Assembly: GCA_030434875.1 (NCBI GenBank)
Contig: JAUISW010000002.1
Coordinates: forward strand, 28,993-92,992
Reading direction: 5' to 3'
DNA length: 64,000 nucleotides
Source of the DNA: Lachnospiraceae bacterium C1.1
GTDB taxonomy: Bacteria > Bacillota > Clostridia > Lachnospirales > Lachnospiraceae
In this document: positions 35,779-44,664 of the stretch, one piece after another
Layout of the letters: each line of letters begins with the position of its first letter
Position numbering within the stretch: position 1 is the first letter of the stretch
Position numbers and translations under genes: made by a program
The notes under the pieces: model-generated
Seen by the model: only the letters and a program-made list of their open reading frames with translations
Told to the model about the DNA's origin: nothing
Database searches by the model: none

Positions 35779-36183
35779 AAATACGCCGATATGCCACCTT
35801 GTCAGATAGTACCTGCATTAGCTGATGAAGGTACTTATATAGCTTCAGAATCTACCTTTTACAGGGTTCTGAAGAAAGAAAAGATGCAGTACCATCGTGG
35901 AAGGAGTCAGGAACCGGGAAAACACAGTAAACCAACATCGTATACAGCAACTGCCGTAAATCAAGTTTGGACATGGGATATAACATATCTCAACGGTCCT
36001 ATAAAGGGTAGATTTTATTACCTTTATTTGATACTTGATCTGTTCAGCCGTGATATTGTCGGCTGGGAAGTATGGTCGGAGGAGTCAGCTGAGCATGCAA
36101 GTGAATTAATAAAACGTGCATGTCTTAAGCAAAAAAGATTGACAACAACTTTTGTGCGACAGGTGGAATTTCCCGATCAGTAG
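35779..36183 (+). pseudogene. IS3-type transposase OrfB, 3' part, truncated
   Basis: Coding resumes with KYADMPPCQIVPALADEG and includes the start of the RNase-H core, VWTWDITYL with the first catalytic Asp, then DLFSRDIVGWEVW. The match is lost after RACLKQK near 36135. The final codons (FVRQVEFPDQ) are foreign, so the second Asp and Glu are missing. This half is doubly dead: no start, no active site. Confidence 0.85.
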
Positions 36184-36381
36184 CATAAAACATCGACAAT
36201 GTTGGTTTTTTCAACCGATTTATTATTATTAAATTAAGAATATTCTTTAGACTTGCCGAATGTTCTCCTATAGGGGGGCAGGAGGCAGGTCATTTTTTGT
36301 TATTTCAGCTTTATATTCTAAGGTCTTTGTTTCTTTCATTAATAGCCCCTCCACTTATTTCAATATAATTATAAAAAAACG
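36184..36381. other. Junction region with a start-only gene stub
   Basis: At 36268-36339 on the minus strand, GGAGGGG and an ATG open a 23-codon frame, MKETKTLEYKAEITKN then unrelated residues and a stop. The opening resembles the start of AlbA-type/AAA_4 putative DNA-binding proteins. Only the first 16 codons remain, so a deletion removed the rest. Nothing else is recognisable in this stretch. Confidence 0.4.
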
Positions 36382-37074
36382 TCATGCTTTCAACAAAGCT
36401 CTCAGTTTTTCCTCATCCAGCCCCGGCAAGGTTTTCCTTATATAATTTATGATCCTATCCAAAGACTCTTCAGGACTTCTTTTGTAGGCTGACCTGCAGA
36501 GTTCAGCACCCCAATAATTCTCCGCAATATCATAGCGGCAATTGCCCCAGCCGTATTCATCTCCGTTTTTTCGTCTGCTGTATTCATAGTTTACCGGAAT
36601 AACATAAGTCTGCATCTGGAGCCTGGTGATCACAGTTTCAAACCCCTTATTGCCACCTTTTTTATAATTAAGGGTATCCTTGATCTCTCTTGTCAGTACC
36701 GCGCCCGAACCAGCGATAAAATCAACCATTCCTTTATCTTTATATGAAGCAAGTGCATCATCAAATCTTGCATCAAAATCGTATCCATCACGACGATAAT
36801 TACAAAAATCAGGCCACAGTTTTAAGCTTATAAACCCAGCCTTTTTCTCAAAAAATTTTCCATAAACAAGCTCCCTCTCCCGAATCACCTGTCCTTTCCA
36901 ATCCCAGGCATCCCAATGGATCTTTCCGCTCCATCGCCCCTGATACCAGGCGTCATATGAAATGTTTTCCTCCAAAGAAAAACCCTCTATCCTGCTGCTG
37001 AAAAACGGAAGAAAACCTATTTCATTCACTAGTTCTACAAGCTCTTCCCTGCTTCTTATATCTGAATCAAACAT
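36382..37074 (-). CDS. AlkZ-related protein, putative
   Basis: The 230-residue protein is rich in Trp, Tyr and Arg. The central part has SGKIHWDAWDWKGQVIRER (about 48-66) and an RRDGYDFDARFDDAL stretch near 94-108, which I associate with small AlkZ/YcaQ-related winged-helix proteins in this bacterial group. Real AlkZ is a DNA glycosylase that unhooks crosslinks; activity here is not shown. AGGAG lies six bases before ATG 37074. The gene follows the frameshifted YcxB-like gene on the same strand, whose restored stop overlaps this binding site. Confidence 0.55.
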   Translation of the reverse strand: MFDSDIRSREELVELVNEIGFLPFFSSRIEGFSLEENISYDAWYQGRWSGKIHWDAWDWKGQVIRERELVYGKFFEKKAGFISLKLWPDFCNYRRDGYDFDARFDDALASYKDKGMVDFIAGSGAVLTREIKDTLNYKKGGNKGFETVITRLQMQTYVIPVNYEYSRRKNGDEYGWGNCRYDIAENYWGAELCRSAYKRSPEESLDRIINYIRKTLPGLDEEKLRALLKA

Positions 37075-37083
37075 ATTGATCTC

Positions 37084-37505
37084 CTAATTATGCTGCCATT
37101 CAATATTCCTTATAAAATCAATCATAGGACCACTGCAGTTTTCTTTTTCGATCATAAAAATATACGATTGCTGGTCATAATGTAAAAGCATTTATCCGTT
37201 TCAAAAAGCTTAAAAAGATCCTTATATTTAATATTACCGGTTCCATTCTCTGACCTCACCTCAAGATGATCCTCATATAAACTAAAATGAATTGTTGCCC
37301 CCTGCAGGATCTTGTTGCTTTTATAAGATTTTTTTATTTTGTCTTCGAGCATAATAAATATCATTATAGGAATCAGCGCAGAACAAATAATCGTACTAAT
37401 TCCGATAGTCACCTTTCCCAGTAAAAATAAAGATATTCCTATCACAAATAAAAGCAGCAAACATATGATAGTTCGGACAATATTGATAGTCTTAAATCTT
37501 AACAT
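37084..37505 (-). pseudogene. YcxB-like membrane protein gene, frameshifted
   Basis: ATG 37505 opens a protein with two membrane segments (IICLLLLFVIGISLFLL and the ISTIICSALIPIMIFIML region) and a C-terminal part (IHFSLYEDHLEVRSENG) like the YcxB domain. A TGA at 37152-37154 ends it early, but one extra T in the preceding T-run would let the frame continue with FMIEKENCSG to TAG 37084-37086. The upstream in-frame ATG 37532 lies inside the duplicated Ig-like segment and is accidental. The gene therefore seems to have been fused onto the Ig-like remnant by recombination and then frameshifted. Confidence 0.6.
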
Positions 37506-37703
37506 CTCCGTTAAATGCGGCTTTCTTGCCATTGTAGAATGAACACTCTTCCGGATATTCTATGGTGTAATCACCTATCTTAACAGACACAGTCCTGGGA
37601 GAATTTTCCTCAACTGTAGTATCAGGTGTAGATTCCGGTGTAGTAACAGTCACCTCACATGTAGCAGTATATCCACCATCATTAGTAGTAACCGCAATGG
37701 TAG
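37501..37703 (-). pseudogene. Second remnant of the Ig-like surface gene
   Basis: The minus strand encodes TNDGGYTATCEVTV, the linker ENSPRTVSV and EYPEECSFYNGK, nearly identical to the pseudogene at 27095-28690, and stops at GDVKI then TAA. Upstream, 37703-37770 encodes a hydrophobic KCLLTVVAFATIAV that looks like a signal-peptide core, but no start codon is in frame. It is an internal deletion derivative of the same surface protein family. Confidence 0.75.
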
Positions 37704-37926
37704 CAAAAGCAACTACTGTTAATAAACATTTTCTCCCACTCCCTTTTTTCTGAATTATGCAAAATCATTATTCGTATTATGAATAACCATAGTTAAAATA
37801 AATATATTAATTTACTTTTTCTTAAAACAAAAAATAAAATCTATATTAATTTTGACTATACTCTATAATATACAAATTTTAGAAAATTTACAGTTTTTTA
37901 TTAGTACAAAAAAACACCTTGCCGGG

Positions 37927-37954
37927 TTCACAGCTATAGAATCCATGCTATAAT
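37927..37954 (+). promoter_or_regulatory. Promoter of the second serine recombinase
   Basis: TTCACA, 16 bp, then TATAAT with an extended TGC just before it. It lies 58 bp before the ATG. The rest of the 310-bp gap (37704-38012) is AT-rich and holds only the Ig-like signal remnant. Confidence 0.5.
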
Positions 37955-38012
37955 CATTATAAGTTGTTCAAAAAACTATCAAACCTTTTACTGAACACCA
38001 GAAAGGATTATT

Positions 38013-38609
38013 ATGTCAACCATTTATGGATATGCTCGTTGCAGCACAAATGAATCAAAACAGGATATAAATCGCCAAAAAAGAGAATTGAAAAAACTCG
38101 GCATTAAAGATGATAAACATATTTATTGGGAATATAGCTCCGGTAGTAAAACCGACAGAGCTGAATTTCAAAAACTTCTGGAAATTGTAAAACAGGGTGA
38201 TTCCATCGCTGCTACCGAAGTATCAAGGCTTACCAGATCGACAAAGCATTTATGTGAGATCATGCAGCTTGTACAAGACCGACATATACAGCTTATTATT
38301 GGTAATTTTATAGTAGACTGCAGGAATGAAGAAATTGACCCTATGACTAAAGGGATGCTTATGATGTGGGGAGTTTTTTCCGAAATGGAACGGGATATCA
38401 TATCTCAAAGAGTAAGATCCGGAATGGAAAATGCCCGCTCAAAGGGAAGAAAAATCGGGAGACCACGTTTGACTAAGGAAAATATCCCGGATAAATTTCT
38501 TAAGCGTTATGACTTATATAAAAAGGGCAATATAAATATAACAGAATTTGCAAAAATAATGGAATGTTCAAGGACAACGATATATAAATATATAAAAATG
38601 ATGTCCTGA
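38013..38609 (+). CDS. Serine recombinase / DNA invertase
   Basis: The 198-residue protein has the catalytic Ser in YARCSTNES near residue 10, ATEVSRLTRS near 70, the E-helix GVFSEMERDIISQRV near 119-134, and a C-terminal HTH (EFAKIMECSRTTIYKYIK). Size and layout match Hin/Tn3-type invertases and resolvases. AGAAAGGATTATT precedes the ATG. As with the recombinase at 28955, an Ig-like surface gene remnant lies directly upstream on the opposite strand. The two recombinases are only distantly alike. Confidence 0.92.
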   Translation: MSTIYGYARCSTNESKQDINRQKRELKKLGIKDDKHIYWEYSSGSKTDRAEFQKLLEIVKQGDSIAATEVSRLTRSTKHLCEIMQLVQDRHIQLIIGNFIVDCRNEEIDPMTKGMLMMWGVFSEMERDIISQRVRSGMENARSKGRKIGRPRLTKENIPDKFLKRYDLYKKGNINITEFAKIMECSRTTIYKYIKMMS

Positions 38610-38637
38610 AAGAAAGCCTTACGAATATTGATAAGCC

Positions 38638-38672
38638 AAAAAAGAGAAGGACGATATATTCCTTCTCTTTTT
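38638..38672. terminator. Terminator between the recombinase and a GGDEF gene
   Basis: AAAAAAGAGAAGGA and TTCCTTCTCTTTTT form a strong stem; it serves both convergent genes. Confidence 0.9.
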
Positions 38673-38681
38673 CCAGTTATA

Positions 38682-40421
38682 TCATATTCCCAGCGAATGA
38701 AGCGAAAGAAGATCTGTGAAAGCTCTGTAATACTTAAATCTCGTTTGATTCCACTGGGTTTTCTTGCCTACGCTCGATATGATAAGTATGCATTCTCTTT
38801 CATCTTTATCATAAAATCTTATAATGATCAAAGAATAGACATCTCTCTTGGTTAAAAATTCTTTTAATATATGTGCATGCGGAGCCAGTGTTTCAATACT
38901 GTTCACAACGACAAAATCTCCAAGGGAAAAATACTTATCCTTATCTTCACTATTAAAAGATTTAACAACAAAATCTATAGTCTCCGGATCTTTTATTGCC
39001 TTTATTCCCGAAGAACATCTATGTACAAAAGGTGATCCTACATACAAGTTTACATCATCTAATTCAAAGGCATCAGCAAATTCAGACATATAGTTCTCAA
39101 GAGAGCTTCCTTTATCATGGAGTGCCAGATCAAACATCTTTACAATAACATCTCCATAAGATATATCTCTTTCATTTATCTTTTTGGATGTCTGTTGTTT
39201 AAGCCTTATATCTTCAAGAGTTCCATGCTTATCCTGGTTGTATATGATATATCTGTTTCTGCCTTTTTCTTTAGCAATATAAAGACAATGATCTGCGATC
39301 ATAAAAAGATCATCATAATTATCTGCGTCTTTTGGATAAACCGCCGTTCCAATTGATACAGAAAGCGGATTATCCCTATCCATACCCTTATCAGGAAATG
39401 TAGAGCTGACCTTGCTCTTGATTCCTCTCAATACCGGCTTTAGTTGGTCTTCCGACTGAATATTATAAAGCACTATAAAAAATTCATCGCCGCCAAATCT
39501 TCCGGAAATACCGTTAATATCAACCTCATTAGATATAATATCAGCAACTTTTTTAATTACATCATCTCCAAACTGATGACCATAATTATCGTTTATACTC
39601 TTAAAAAAGTCTACATCAATGATTACCAGAGCTGTGCCATTTATTTTTTTGTCATCAATTCTTTCCCTGGCAATTTTAATAATATCTGTCTTGTCTATCA
39701 ATCCGGTTAGCGAATCATGCTTGATCAAAGGCGGTTTAATGGATTCCCGTCCTCTCTGAAGCTGAATATGCCCAACAACGCCTTCCGTATCTTTATCATA
39801 AAAAACAAATGTTTCTTTCAACAGTGTATTGGTAACCTCAGAATCATCATTTATAATATTACCTTCTATCGTTGTCGTGCTTCTGCCAACTCCTGATTTA
39901 ACCTGCCCAATAAAGCCTTTAACTTTCTGTTTTTGTGCATTATCTGTCCTTGAAAGTAATTTTTCCTCAAACTCTGAAATGGAATATGTCTGAGTATCAA
40001 AATCTGAAAGCTCTGCTTTATAGACTCTTACACTTTCGCTTTTCATATCATACTCAAAGAAAATATCCTCATATAGATTTAACTGCGCCATGAACGCATT
40101 TATTGTCTTCATTAATGAGGAGTGTGCATTTAACAGATCCTTGGCATTTACGACAGTAAGTCTTATCAATTTGTCATTATATCTGTGTGCACACATATAA
40201 GTATAATACATAGTATTCTGACCAAGTATTTTACTCGGATACCATTCACCATCGCAGTTTTTGATATTATTTTTATAAATATCCATATCCTCGATAGCAA
40301 TGAGTTCATGCATTGGTTTTATGGCATTAGTACCAAGTAAATCGTAAACTTCGGCATCTGCTGATACTATTTTTTGATCATCTTTCGTGATGATTACTTC
40401 ATAAAAACTAACATCTTTCAT
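38682..40421 (-). CDS. PAS-GGDEF-GAF-like diguanylate cyclase
   Basis: The 579-residue soluble protein has an N-terminal PAS-like domain, a second sensor region (about 100-230), and a GGDEF domain (about 235-400) with RFGGDEFF near residue 310 and IDVDFFKSINDNYGH. The C-terminal region of about 160 residues looks GAF-like. It probably synthesises cyclic-di-GMP under cytoplasmic signals. It lacks membrane segments, unlike the first cyclase at 18665. AGGAAAGATAT precedes ATG 40421. Confidence 0.87.
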   Translation of the reverse strand: MKDVSFYEVIITKDDQKIVSADAEVYDLLGTNAIKPMHELIAIEDMDIYKNNIKNCDGEWYPSKILGQNTMYYTYMCAHRYNDKLIRLTVVNAKDLLNAHSSLMKTINAFMAQLNLYEDIFFEYDMKSESVRVYKAELSDFDTQTYSISEFEEKLLSRTDNAQKQKVKGFIGQVKSGVGRSTTTIEGNIINDDSEVTNTLLKETFVFYDKDTEGVVGHIQLQRGRESIKPPLIKHDSLTGLIDKTDIIKIARERIDDKKINGTALVIIDVDFFKSINDNYGHQFGDDVIKKVADIISNEVDINGISGRFGGDEFFIVLYNIQSEDQLKPVLRGIKSKVSSTFPDKGMDRDNPLSVSIGTAVYPKDADNYDDLFMIADHCLYIAKEKGRNRYIIYNQDKHGTLEDIRLKQQTSKKINERDISYGDVIVKMFDLALHDKGSSLENYMSEFADAFELDDVNLYVGSPFVHRCSSGIKAIKDPETIDFVVKSFNSEDKDKYFSLGDFVVVNSIETLAPHAHILKEFLTKRDVYSLIIIRFYDKDERECILIISSVGKKTQWNQTRFKYYRAFTDLLSLHSLGI

Positions 40422-40526
40422 ATATCTTTCCTCAGATTGAGATTAGTTATTATAGAATTTCTTTCTATATAAAATATTTATCTATGCTCATTGTATGGTC
40501 AATACTTAGCCTGCTTAAAAATCTGC

Positions 40527-42101
40527 CTAGATCACAATATACTCAGCTTCACCTGTAACAGGATGCATTTTTGTATAATTAAATTCATAGCTTTTTGCGC
40601 CCTCAGACCATGTAAACACCTCACGTGCAGTCATACGTCTGCTTGAATGAGTATGGAGCATCTTATCAAAATTGATCCAAAGTCTCCACTCCTCTCCTAC
40701 TCCATGTTCCAATCCAAAATCTTCTAAAATATCATATTTCTTCTTTATTGAAATTCCGATTCCTGCAAGCTTATGCTGACTCAGGTAATCCGCTATAGAT
40801 TCATAGATTGAAAACGGAGAGCTGAAATACTGTTCCAGATATTTCAAGCTGTGACGAAACATTTGAGAATTATAAAAAAGCTCAACTGCATCACAAACTT
40901 TATGTAAATGCACAATCTCCTCATAACTGATCCATTTTGTTGCAAAAATCTCATAGGGCTGTCTGGAACTGTATACCAATCCATATTCATGTCTGTGATC
41001 ATACATATCCGTACCTTTTAAGACTTTTAAGAACCCCAGCTGAAGCTGATCTGCATATAATGGATAAATATCATTAAAAGATTTCTGAAAACGACTATAA
41101 TCCTCATACGGAAGGCCTGCTATTAAATCTGTATGCAGATTGATGTTATAAGCCTTACGCAAAGTCTCTACATTTTTGAAAATATGACTATTATCTGCCG
41201 TTCTGTGTATCGCCTCCATAGTAGGCTCATAAGTAGTTTGTATACCAATTTCCAACTGTACCAGTCCCGGACGAAGGCAACTCAAAAGTTGTAACTCCTC
41301 TTCTGTTAAAAGGTCTGCCCCAATTTCAAAATGAAAATTTGTTACGCCGTTGTCATGTTCTTTTATATATGTCCAGATTTCAAGAGCCCTTTTAGAAGAA
41401 CTGTTAAAGGTTCTGTCAATAAATTTAACCTGTTTTACCTTATGATCCAGAAAATATTGCAATTCCGACTTTACAATGTCTATGCTGCGATAGCGAATTT
41501 TTTTCTCCAGCGAGGACAGACAATAGCTGCATCTAAACGGACATCCCCTGCTGGATTCATAATAAATAATGCGATTTTCAAAAGCATCTAAGCTCTTATA
41601 TAAAAAAGGGATCTGATCCATTGCCAGGATAGAATTTTGACCTTGAAAATGAATAATTGGTTCGGGATTTTTATATGCAATTCCATCCATTTCCTCAAAT
41701 GGTATTTCCACCTGTTTCTTTATGCAGTCCGCAATTTTACGAAAATTCTTCTCACCCTCTCCAAGCATTACCAGCTCGCACCACTCAAGGTAAGTTTCCG
41801 GATCATTAGTTGCCTCAGGTCCGCCTGCCATAAGGCGTATCTTCGGTGAGATTTTATGAATATCTTCAATCAATTGCTTCATTAATTCCACATTCCAGAT
41901 ATAAATAGAGAAGCCAATCACGTCCGGCTTTTTCATGAGAATTCCGCCTAAAATATCCTCATAACGGTCATTTATCGTGAACTCAGCAATCGATACGTTA
42001 TCAGTTATCTGATTTGCATATGCTGCCAATGAATACACAGCAGGATTAGAATGTATATATTTTGCATTTAATGCCACTAATAAAATCTGTTCTCTCGACA
42101 T
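40527..42101 (-). CDS. B12-binding-domain radical SAM protein
   Basis: The 524-residue protein has an N-terminal cobalamin-binding domain (about 1-130), a radical SAM domain with Cys187, Cys191 and Cys194 (C-x3-C-x2-C, in SSRGCPFRCSYC), and a C-terminal DUF4080-like region. Proteins of this make-up (B12-rSAM-DUF4080) perform methylations or other radical chemistry; the substrate is unknown. The AVYSLAAYANQ opening and AGGPEATNDPE near residue 91 are typical. It lies alone on the minus strand, 26 bp from the dehydrogenase gene, so the two may be co-transcribed. Confidence 0.9.
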   Translation of the reverse strand: MSREQILLVALNAKYIHSNPAVYSLAAYANQITDNVSIAEFTINDRYEDILGGILMKKPDVIGFSIYIWNVELMKQLIEDIHKISPKIRLMAGGPEATNDPETYLEWCELVMLGEGEKNFRKIADCIKKQVEIPFEEMDGIAYKNPEPIIHFQGQNSILAMDQIPFLYKSLDAFENRIIYYESSRGCPFRCSYCLSSLEKKIRYRSIDIVKSELQYFLDHKVKQVKFIDRTFNSSSKRALEIWTYIKEHDNGVTNFHFEIGADLLTEEELQLLSCLRPGLVQLEIGIQTTYEPTMEAIHRTADNSHIFKNVETLRKAYNINLHTDLIAGLPYEDYSRFQKSFNDIYPLYADQLQLGFLKVLKGTDMYDHRHEYGLVYSSRQPYEIFATKWISYEEIVHLHKVCDAVELFYNSQMFRHSLKYLEQYFSSPFSIYESIADYLSQHKLAGIGISIKKKYDILEDFGLEHGVGEEWRLWINFDKMLHTHSSRRMTAREVFTWSEGAKSYEFNYTKMHPVTGEAEYIVI

Positions 42102-42145
42102 TCAAAAAAACTCCCATAAACATAGCGGATCTTTTGCCCTTATAT

Positions 42146-43120
42146 TCAATATCCTATCTTCTTATCCACAACATGCTCGAGCGTTTTTCCGTTTGCATAG
42201 TTCAAAAGATTCTCACAGAACTGATGAACATTTTTGTTCAGTGTATACTCAAGCGTCAGGTTCCCTGCCGAGTGAGGTGTGATCAGAAGATTCTTTGTTT
42301 TCCAGAGTGGACTGCCCTCAGGGATTGGCTCCACCTTAAATACATCAAGTGCTGCACCTCCGAGCTTATCATTATTAAGATTCTCCATAAGCGCATCATA
42401 ATCTACAGCTGTTCCTCGGCCGACATTTACAATAAATGCTCCTTCAGGCATGAGAGCTATTCTTTCTTTTGATAGTATTCCCTCTGTTTCAGCTGTTCCT
42501 GGCAAACTCATTACAAGAAGTTCGGTTTTTACAAGTACTTTATCAAGTTCGTCAATCGGTAAAACTTTATCATATACAGGATCAACATGCTTGCCGCTTC
42601 TCGAAACCCCTATGATCTCAGCCGGTTCAAAAGCTTTTACTCTTTTTGCAAAGGTCGTTCCTATATCGCCTGTTCCCAAAACAGTGATATGGCAGTCTTT
42701 TAATGATTTCTGCGGCTGCAGTGAAGCCCATTTTCCCTCTAATGCCTCAGCATAAGTATAAGTGAGTTTTCTCATCATCATAAGTGAAACAGCGATTATA
42801 TGTTCTGCAATGGTCACTCCGTATGCACCCGAGGAGTTAGTAATAATAATATCTTCATTTGCAAATAACCCCGGCTTTGAAAGATAATCTATACCTGCAG
42901 ACATCATACCGATCCATTTGAGATTCTTATTATTTCTTACATTATCAGCTTTTAATATATTCATGCCGTATCCATAAACAATATCCGCATCTTTAAAGTT
43001 CTCAGGGACTTCGTTTTCAATATCAGTAAAAGCTAATTCAATATTTGCCTTTTCCGCGGTTTCCTTAATCTCTTTAAGATGCTCATCTTTCAAAGCACCG
43101 CTAAAAACTAAAAGCTTCAT
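42146..43120 (-). CDS. D-isomer-specific 2-hydroxyacid dehydrogenase
   Basis: The 324-residue enzyme has an N-terminal catalytic half and a NAD-binding Rossmann domain with GTGDIGTTFAKR near 148-159. It also has the Arg in VNVGRGTAVD near 235, a Glu in VFKVEPIPEGSPLW near 264, and the catalytic His in TPHSAGN near 287. The substrate (lactate, glyoxylate or phosphoglycerate-like) is not readable. A GGAGG site precedes ATG 43120. It may share a transcript with the B12 radical SAM gene downstream. Confidence 0.92.
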   Translation of the reverse strand: MKLLVFSGALKDEHLKEIKETAEKANIELAFTDIENEVPENFKDADIVYGYGMNILKADNVRNNKNLKWIGMMSAGIDYLSKPGLFANEDIIITNSSGAYGVTIAEHIIAVSLMMMRKLTYTYAEALEGKWASLQPQKSLKDCHITVLGTGDIGTTFAKRVKAFEPAEIIGVSRSGKHVDPVYDKVLPIDELDKVLVKTELLVMSLPGTAETEGILSKERIALMPEGAFIVNVGRGTAVDYDALMENLNNDKLGGAALDVFKVEPIPEGSPLWKTKNLLITPHSAGNLTLEYTLNKNVHQFCENLLNYANGKTLEHVVDKKIGY

Positions 43121-43316
43121 TTTACTGTTCCTCCCATATATTCTTGTTCTTTTTCCGAATTATTATATCAGAGATTAATAGAACAATAAATAAAACTAAC
43201 CATCTCAAAGCTATTTTCTTAATAAATAACTATAATCCATTAGTTTATTTTACCCGATAAATATAAAAGAGAATGTTCCATGATTTAATTAAATAATAAA
43301 TATGGGGGATTACACT

Positions 43317-44585
43317 ATGTACGATTTCGATTCTTACACTTTATACGAAATAAAAAAAAGGAATGTTTATTCATGCAGAATAAAAATAATCCTTAAAAGT
43401 CCGGTTAATGCTGATATCTTAAAAATCTCCGCTGAAAAAGCTTTTAAGCGCTTTCCGTATTATGCAAGAACAGTTTCGATAAATAACGAAAATGCCTATA
43501 TCCTAAATCCATCTGACAAGTCTATTACCGTCACGCCCGATGATCATATTGTACGTCTTGGAACAGAAGAGACCAACGGACTTTTTTTTGCTATTACATA
43601 TGAAGAAAATAATATCTTTTTTAATTTTTCTCATAATTTTTGCGGCGGATGCGGTGCTATGTTCTGGATCAAAACAACTCTCTGGCAATATCTGACCGAT
43701 CTTGGACATAAGATCGCAAAAAATGGAATTTTAACTCCCGATATGCCAATTACTGCTGAGGAAACTGCTCAGCCGGATGTAGATTCTCTTCCTATGGACG
43801 AGGCGATCGGTAACTTTAATTTTGCAATGGACTCTTTCACTCCAGTTGCAGATTATATTGAACATATGAAAAATCCCAACGCCATTACAGGATATTATCC
43901 AATTATCATCCCGAAGAAAGAATTAATGCAGTATGCAAGAGATAACGACGGCAGTCCAAATTCCATAATCGCCGCCCTTATGTTCAAGATGTCCTCAAGA
44001 ATTAATTCCGACAAAAATAAATTCACCGCATCAATTGCCTGCAATTACCGTTCTGATGTAGGATGTCCTGAATCTTACAGGGATATGGTCAGAATGCTGT
44101 CTGTAACCTATGATGCTAAAATGAAAGACTGGCCGGCAGAGAAGCTCTCAACAATGACACGAAGCCGAATGTATCTGCAGATGCAGCCCGAATGCAGCTG
44201 GAAACATTGCAGAAAAGTTGATGATTTCCGCAAAAAAATAGATGCTGCTCCGGATTTTGAAGCTAAGGTCGATTATGCAGTAGATAATAGTCCTACTACC
44301 CACGGAGTACCGGCATCATTTGTGATAAGTTATGTTGGAAAAGTTGAATGGGGTGAACTTGCCCCCTTTATAGACGGGGCTTTTAGTATTACTTATGGTC
44401 ATATAATGCTTGAGATAAATGCAACAAATGAAAATTTCTGTATCAGCTTTCAGACTTTACGCAGTGACGGGAAATATTTTAAGGAGTTTCTGAAAGTACT
44501 TGATGAAGAGGGCATAAAATATACTGTCGGGCAATTAGAAGAGAGAAAACTTCCCGAAATCATCCTGCCTCCATTTGATAAATGA
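43317..44585 (+). CDS. Condensation/CoA-acyltransferase-fold protein
   Basis: The 422-residue protein resembles the chloramphenicol-acetyltransferase superfamily of condensation domains and alcohol acetyltransferases. The active-site motif HxxxDG appears as HNFCGGCGA near residue 106, keeping His but replacing Asp with Gly. Later NYRSDVG and SYVGKVEWGEL stretches match the second half of this fold. An acyl transfer role is likely but the acceptor is unknown, and loss of the Asp may change activity. ATG 43317 follows GGGGGATT; ATG 43302 would overlap that site. A terminator follows. Confidence 0.7.
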   Translation: MYDFDSYTLYEIKKRNVYSCRIKIILKSPVNADILKISAEKAFKRFPYYARTVSINNENAYILNPSDKSITVTPDDHIVRLGTEETNGLFFAITYEENNIFFNFSHNFCGGCGAMFWIKTTLWQYLTDLGHKIAKNGILTPDMPITAEETAQPDVDSLPMDEAIGNFNFAMDSFTPVADYIEHMKNPNAITGYYPIIIPKKELMQYARDNDGSPNSIIAALMFKMSSRINSDKNKFTASIACNYRSDVGCPESYRDMVRMLSVTYDAKMKDWPAEKLSTMTRSRMYLQMQPECSWKHCRKVDDFRKKIDAAPDFEAKVDYAVDNSPTTHGVPASFVISYVGKVEWGELAPFIDGAFSITYGHIMLEINATNENFCISFQTLRSDGKYFKEFLKVLDEEGIKYTVGQLEERKLPEIILPPFDK

Positions 44586-44599
44586 TCATTCATAAATTT

Positions 44600-44633
44600 A
44601 AGAGGAACCAAGTCTAAGATCAAGGTTCCTCTT
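44600..44633. terminator. Terminator between convergent genes
   Basis: AAGAGGAACC pairs with GGTTCCTCTT around a 14-base loop; T/A-rich on both sides. Confidence 0.85.
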
Positions 44634-44664
44634 ATTATTAAAAATTGCTTTCACTTTTTTCAGA

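Larger units (their letters stand above)
31901..36142 (+). mobile_element. IS3-family-like element, split by an IS21 element and truncated on the right
   Basis: The left end begins near TGTCAGTGAAGCC, before the orfA-like gene. orfB is cut at 32704 and resumes at 35779 after the IS21 insertion. The right end is missing: orfB stops matching near 36135, before the second and third acidic residues of the DDE site. The right boundary is approximate and no right inverted repeat is seen. Confidence 0.75.
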
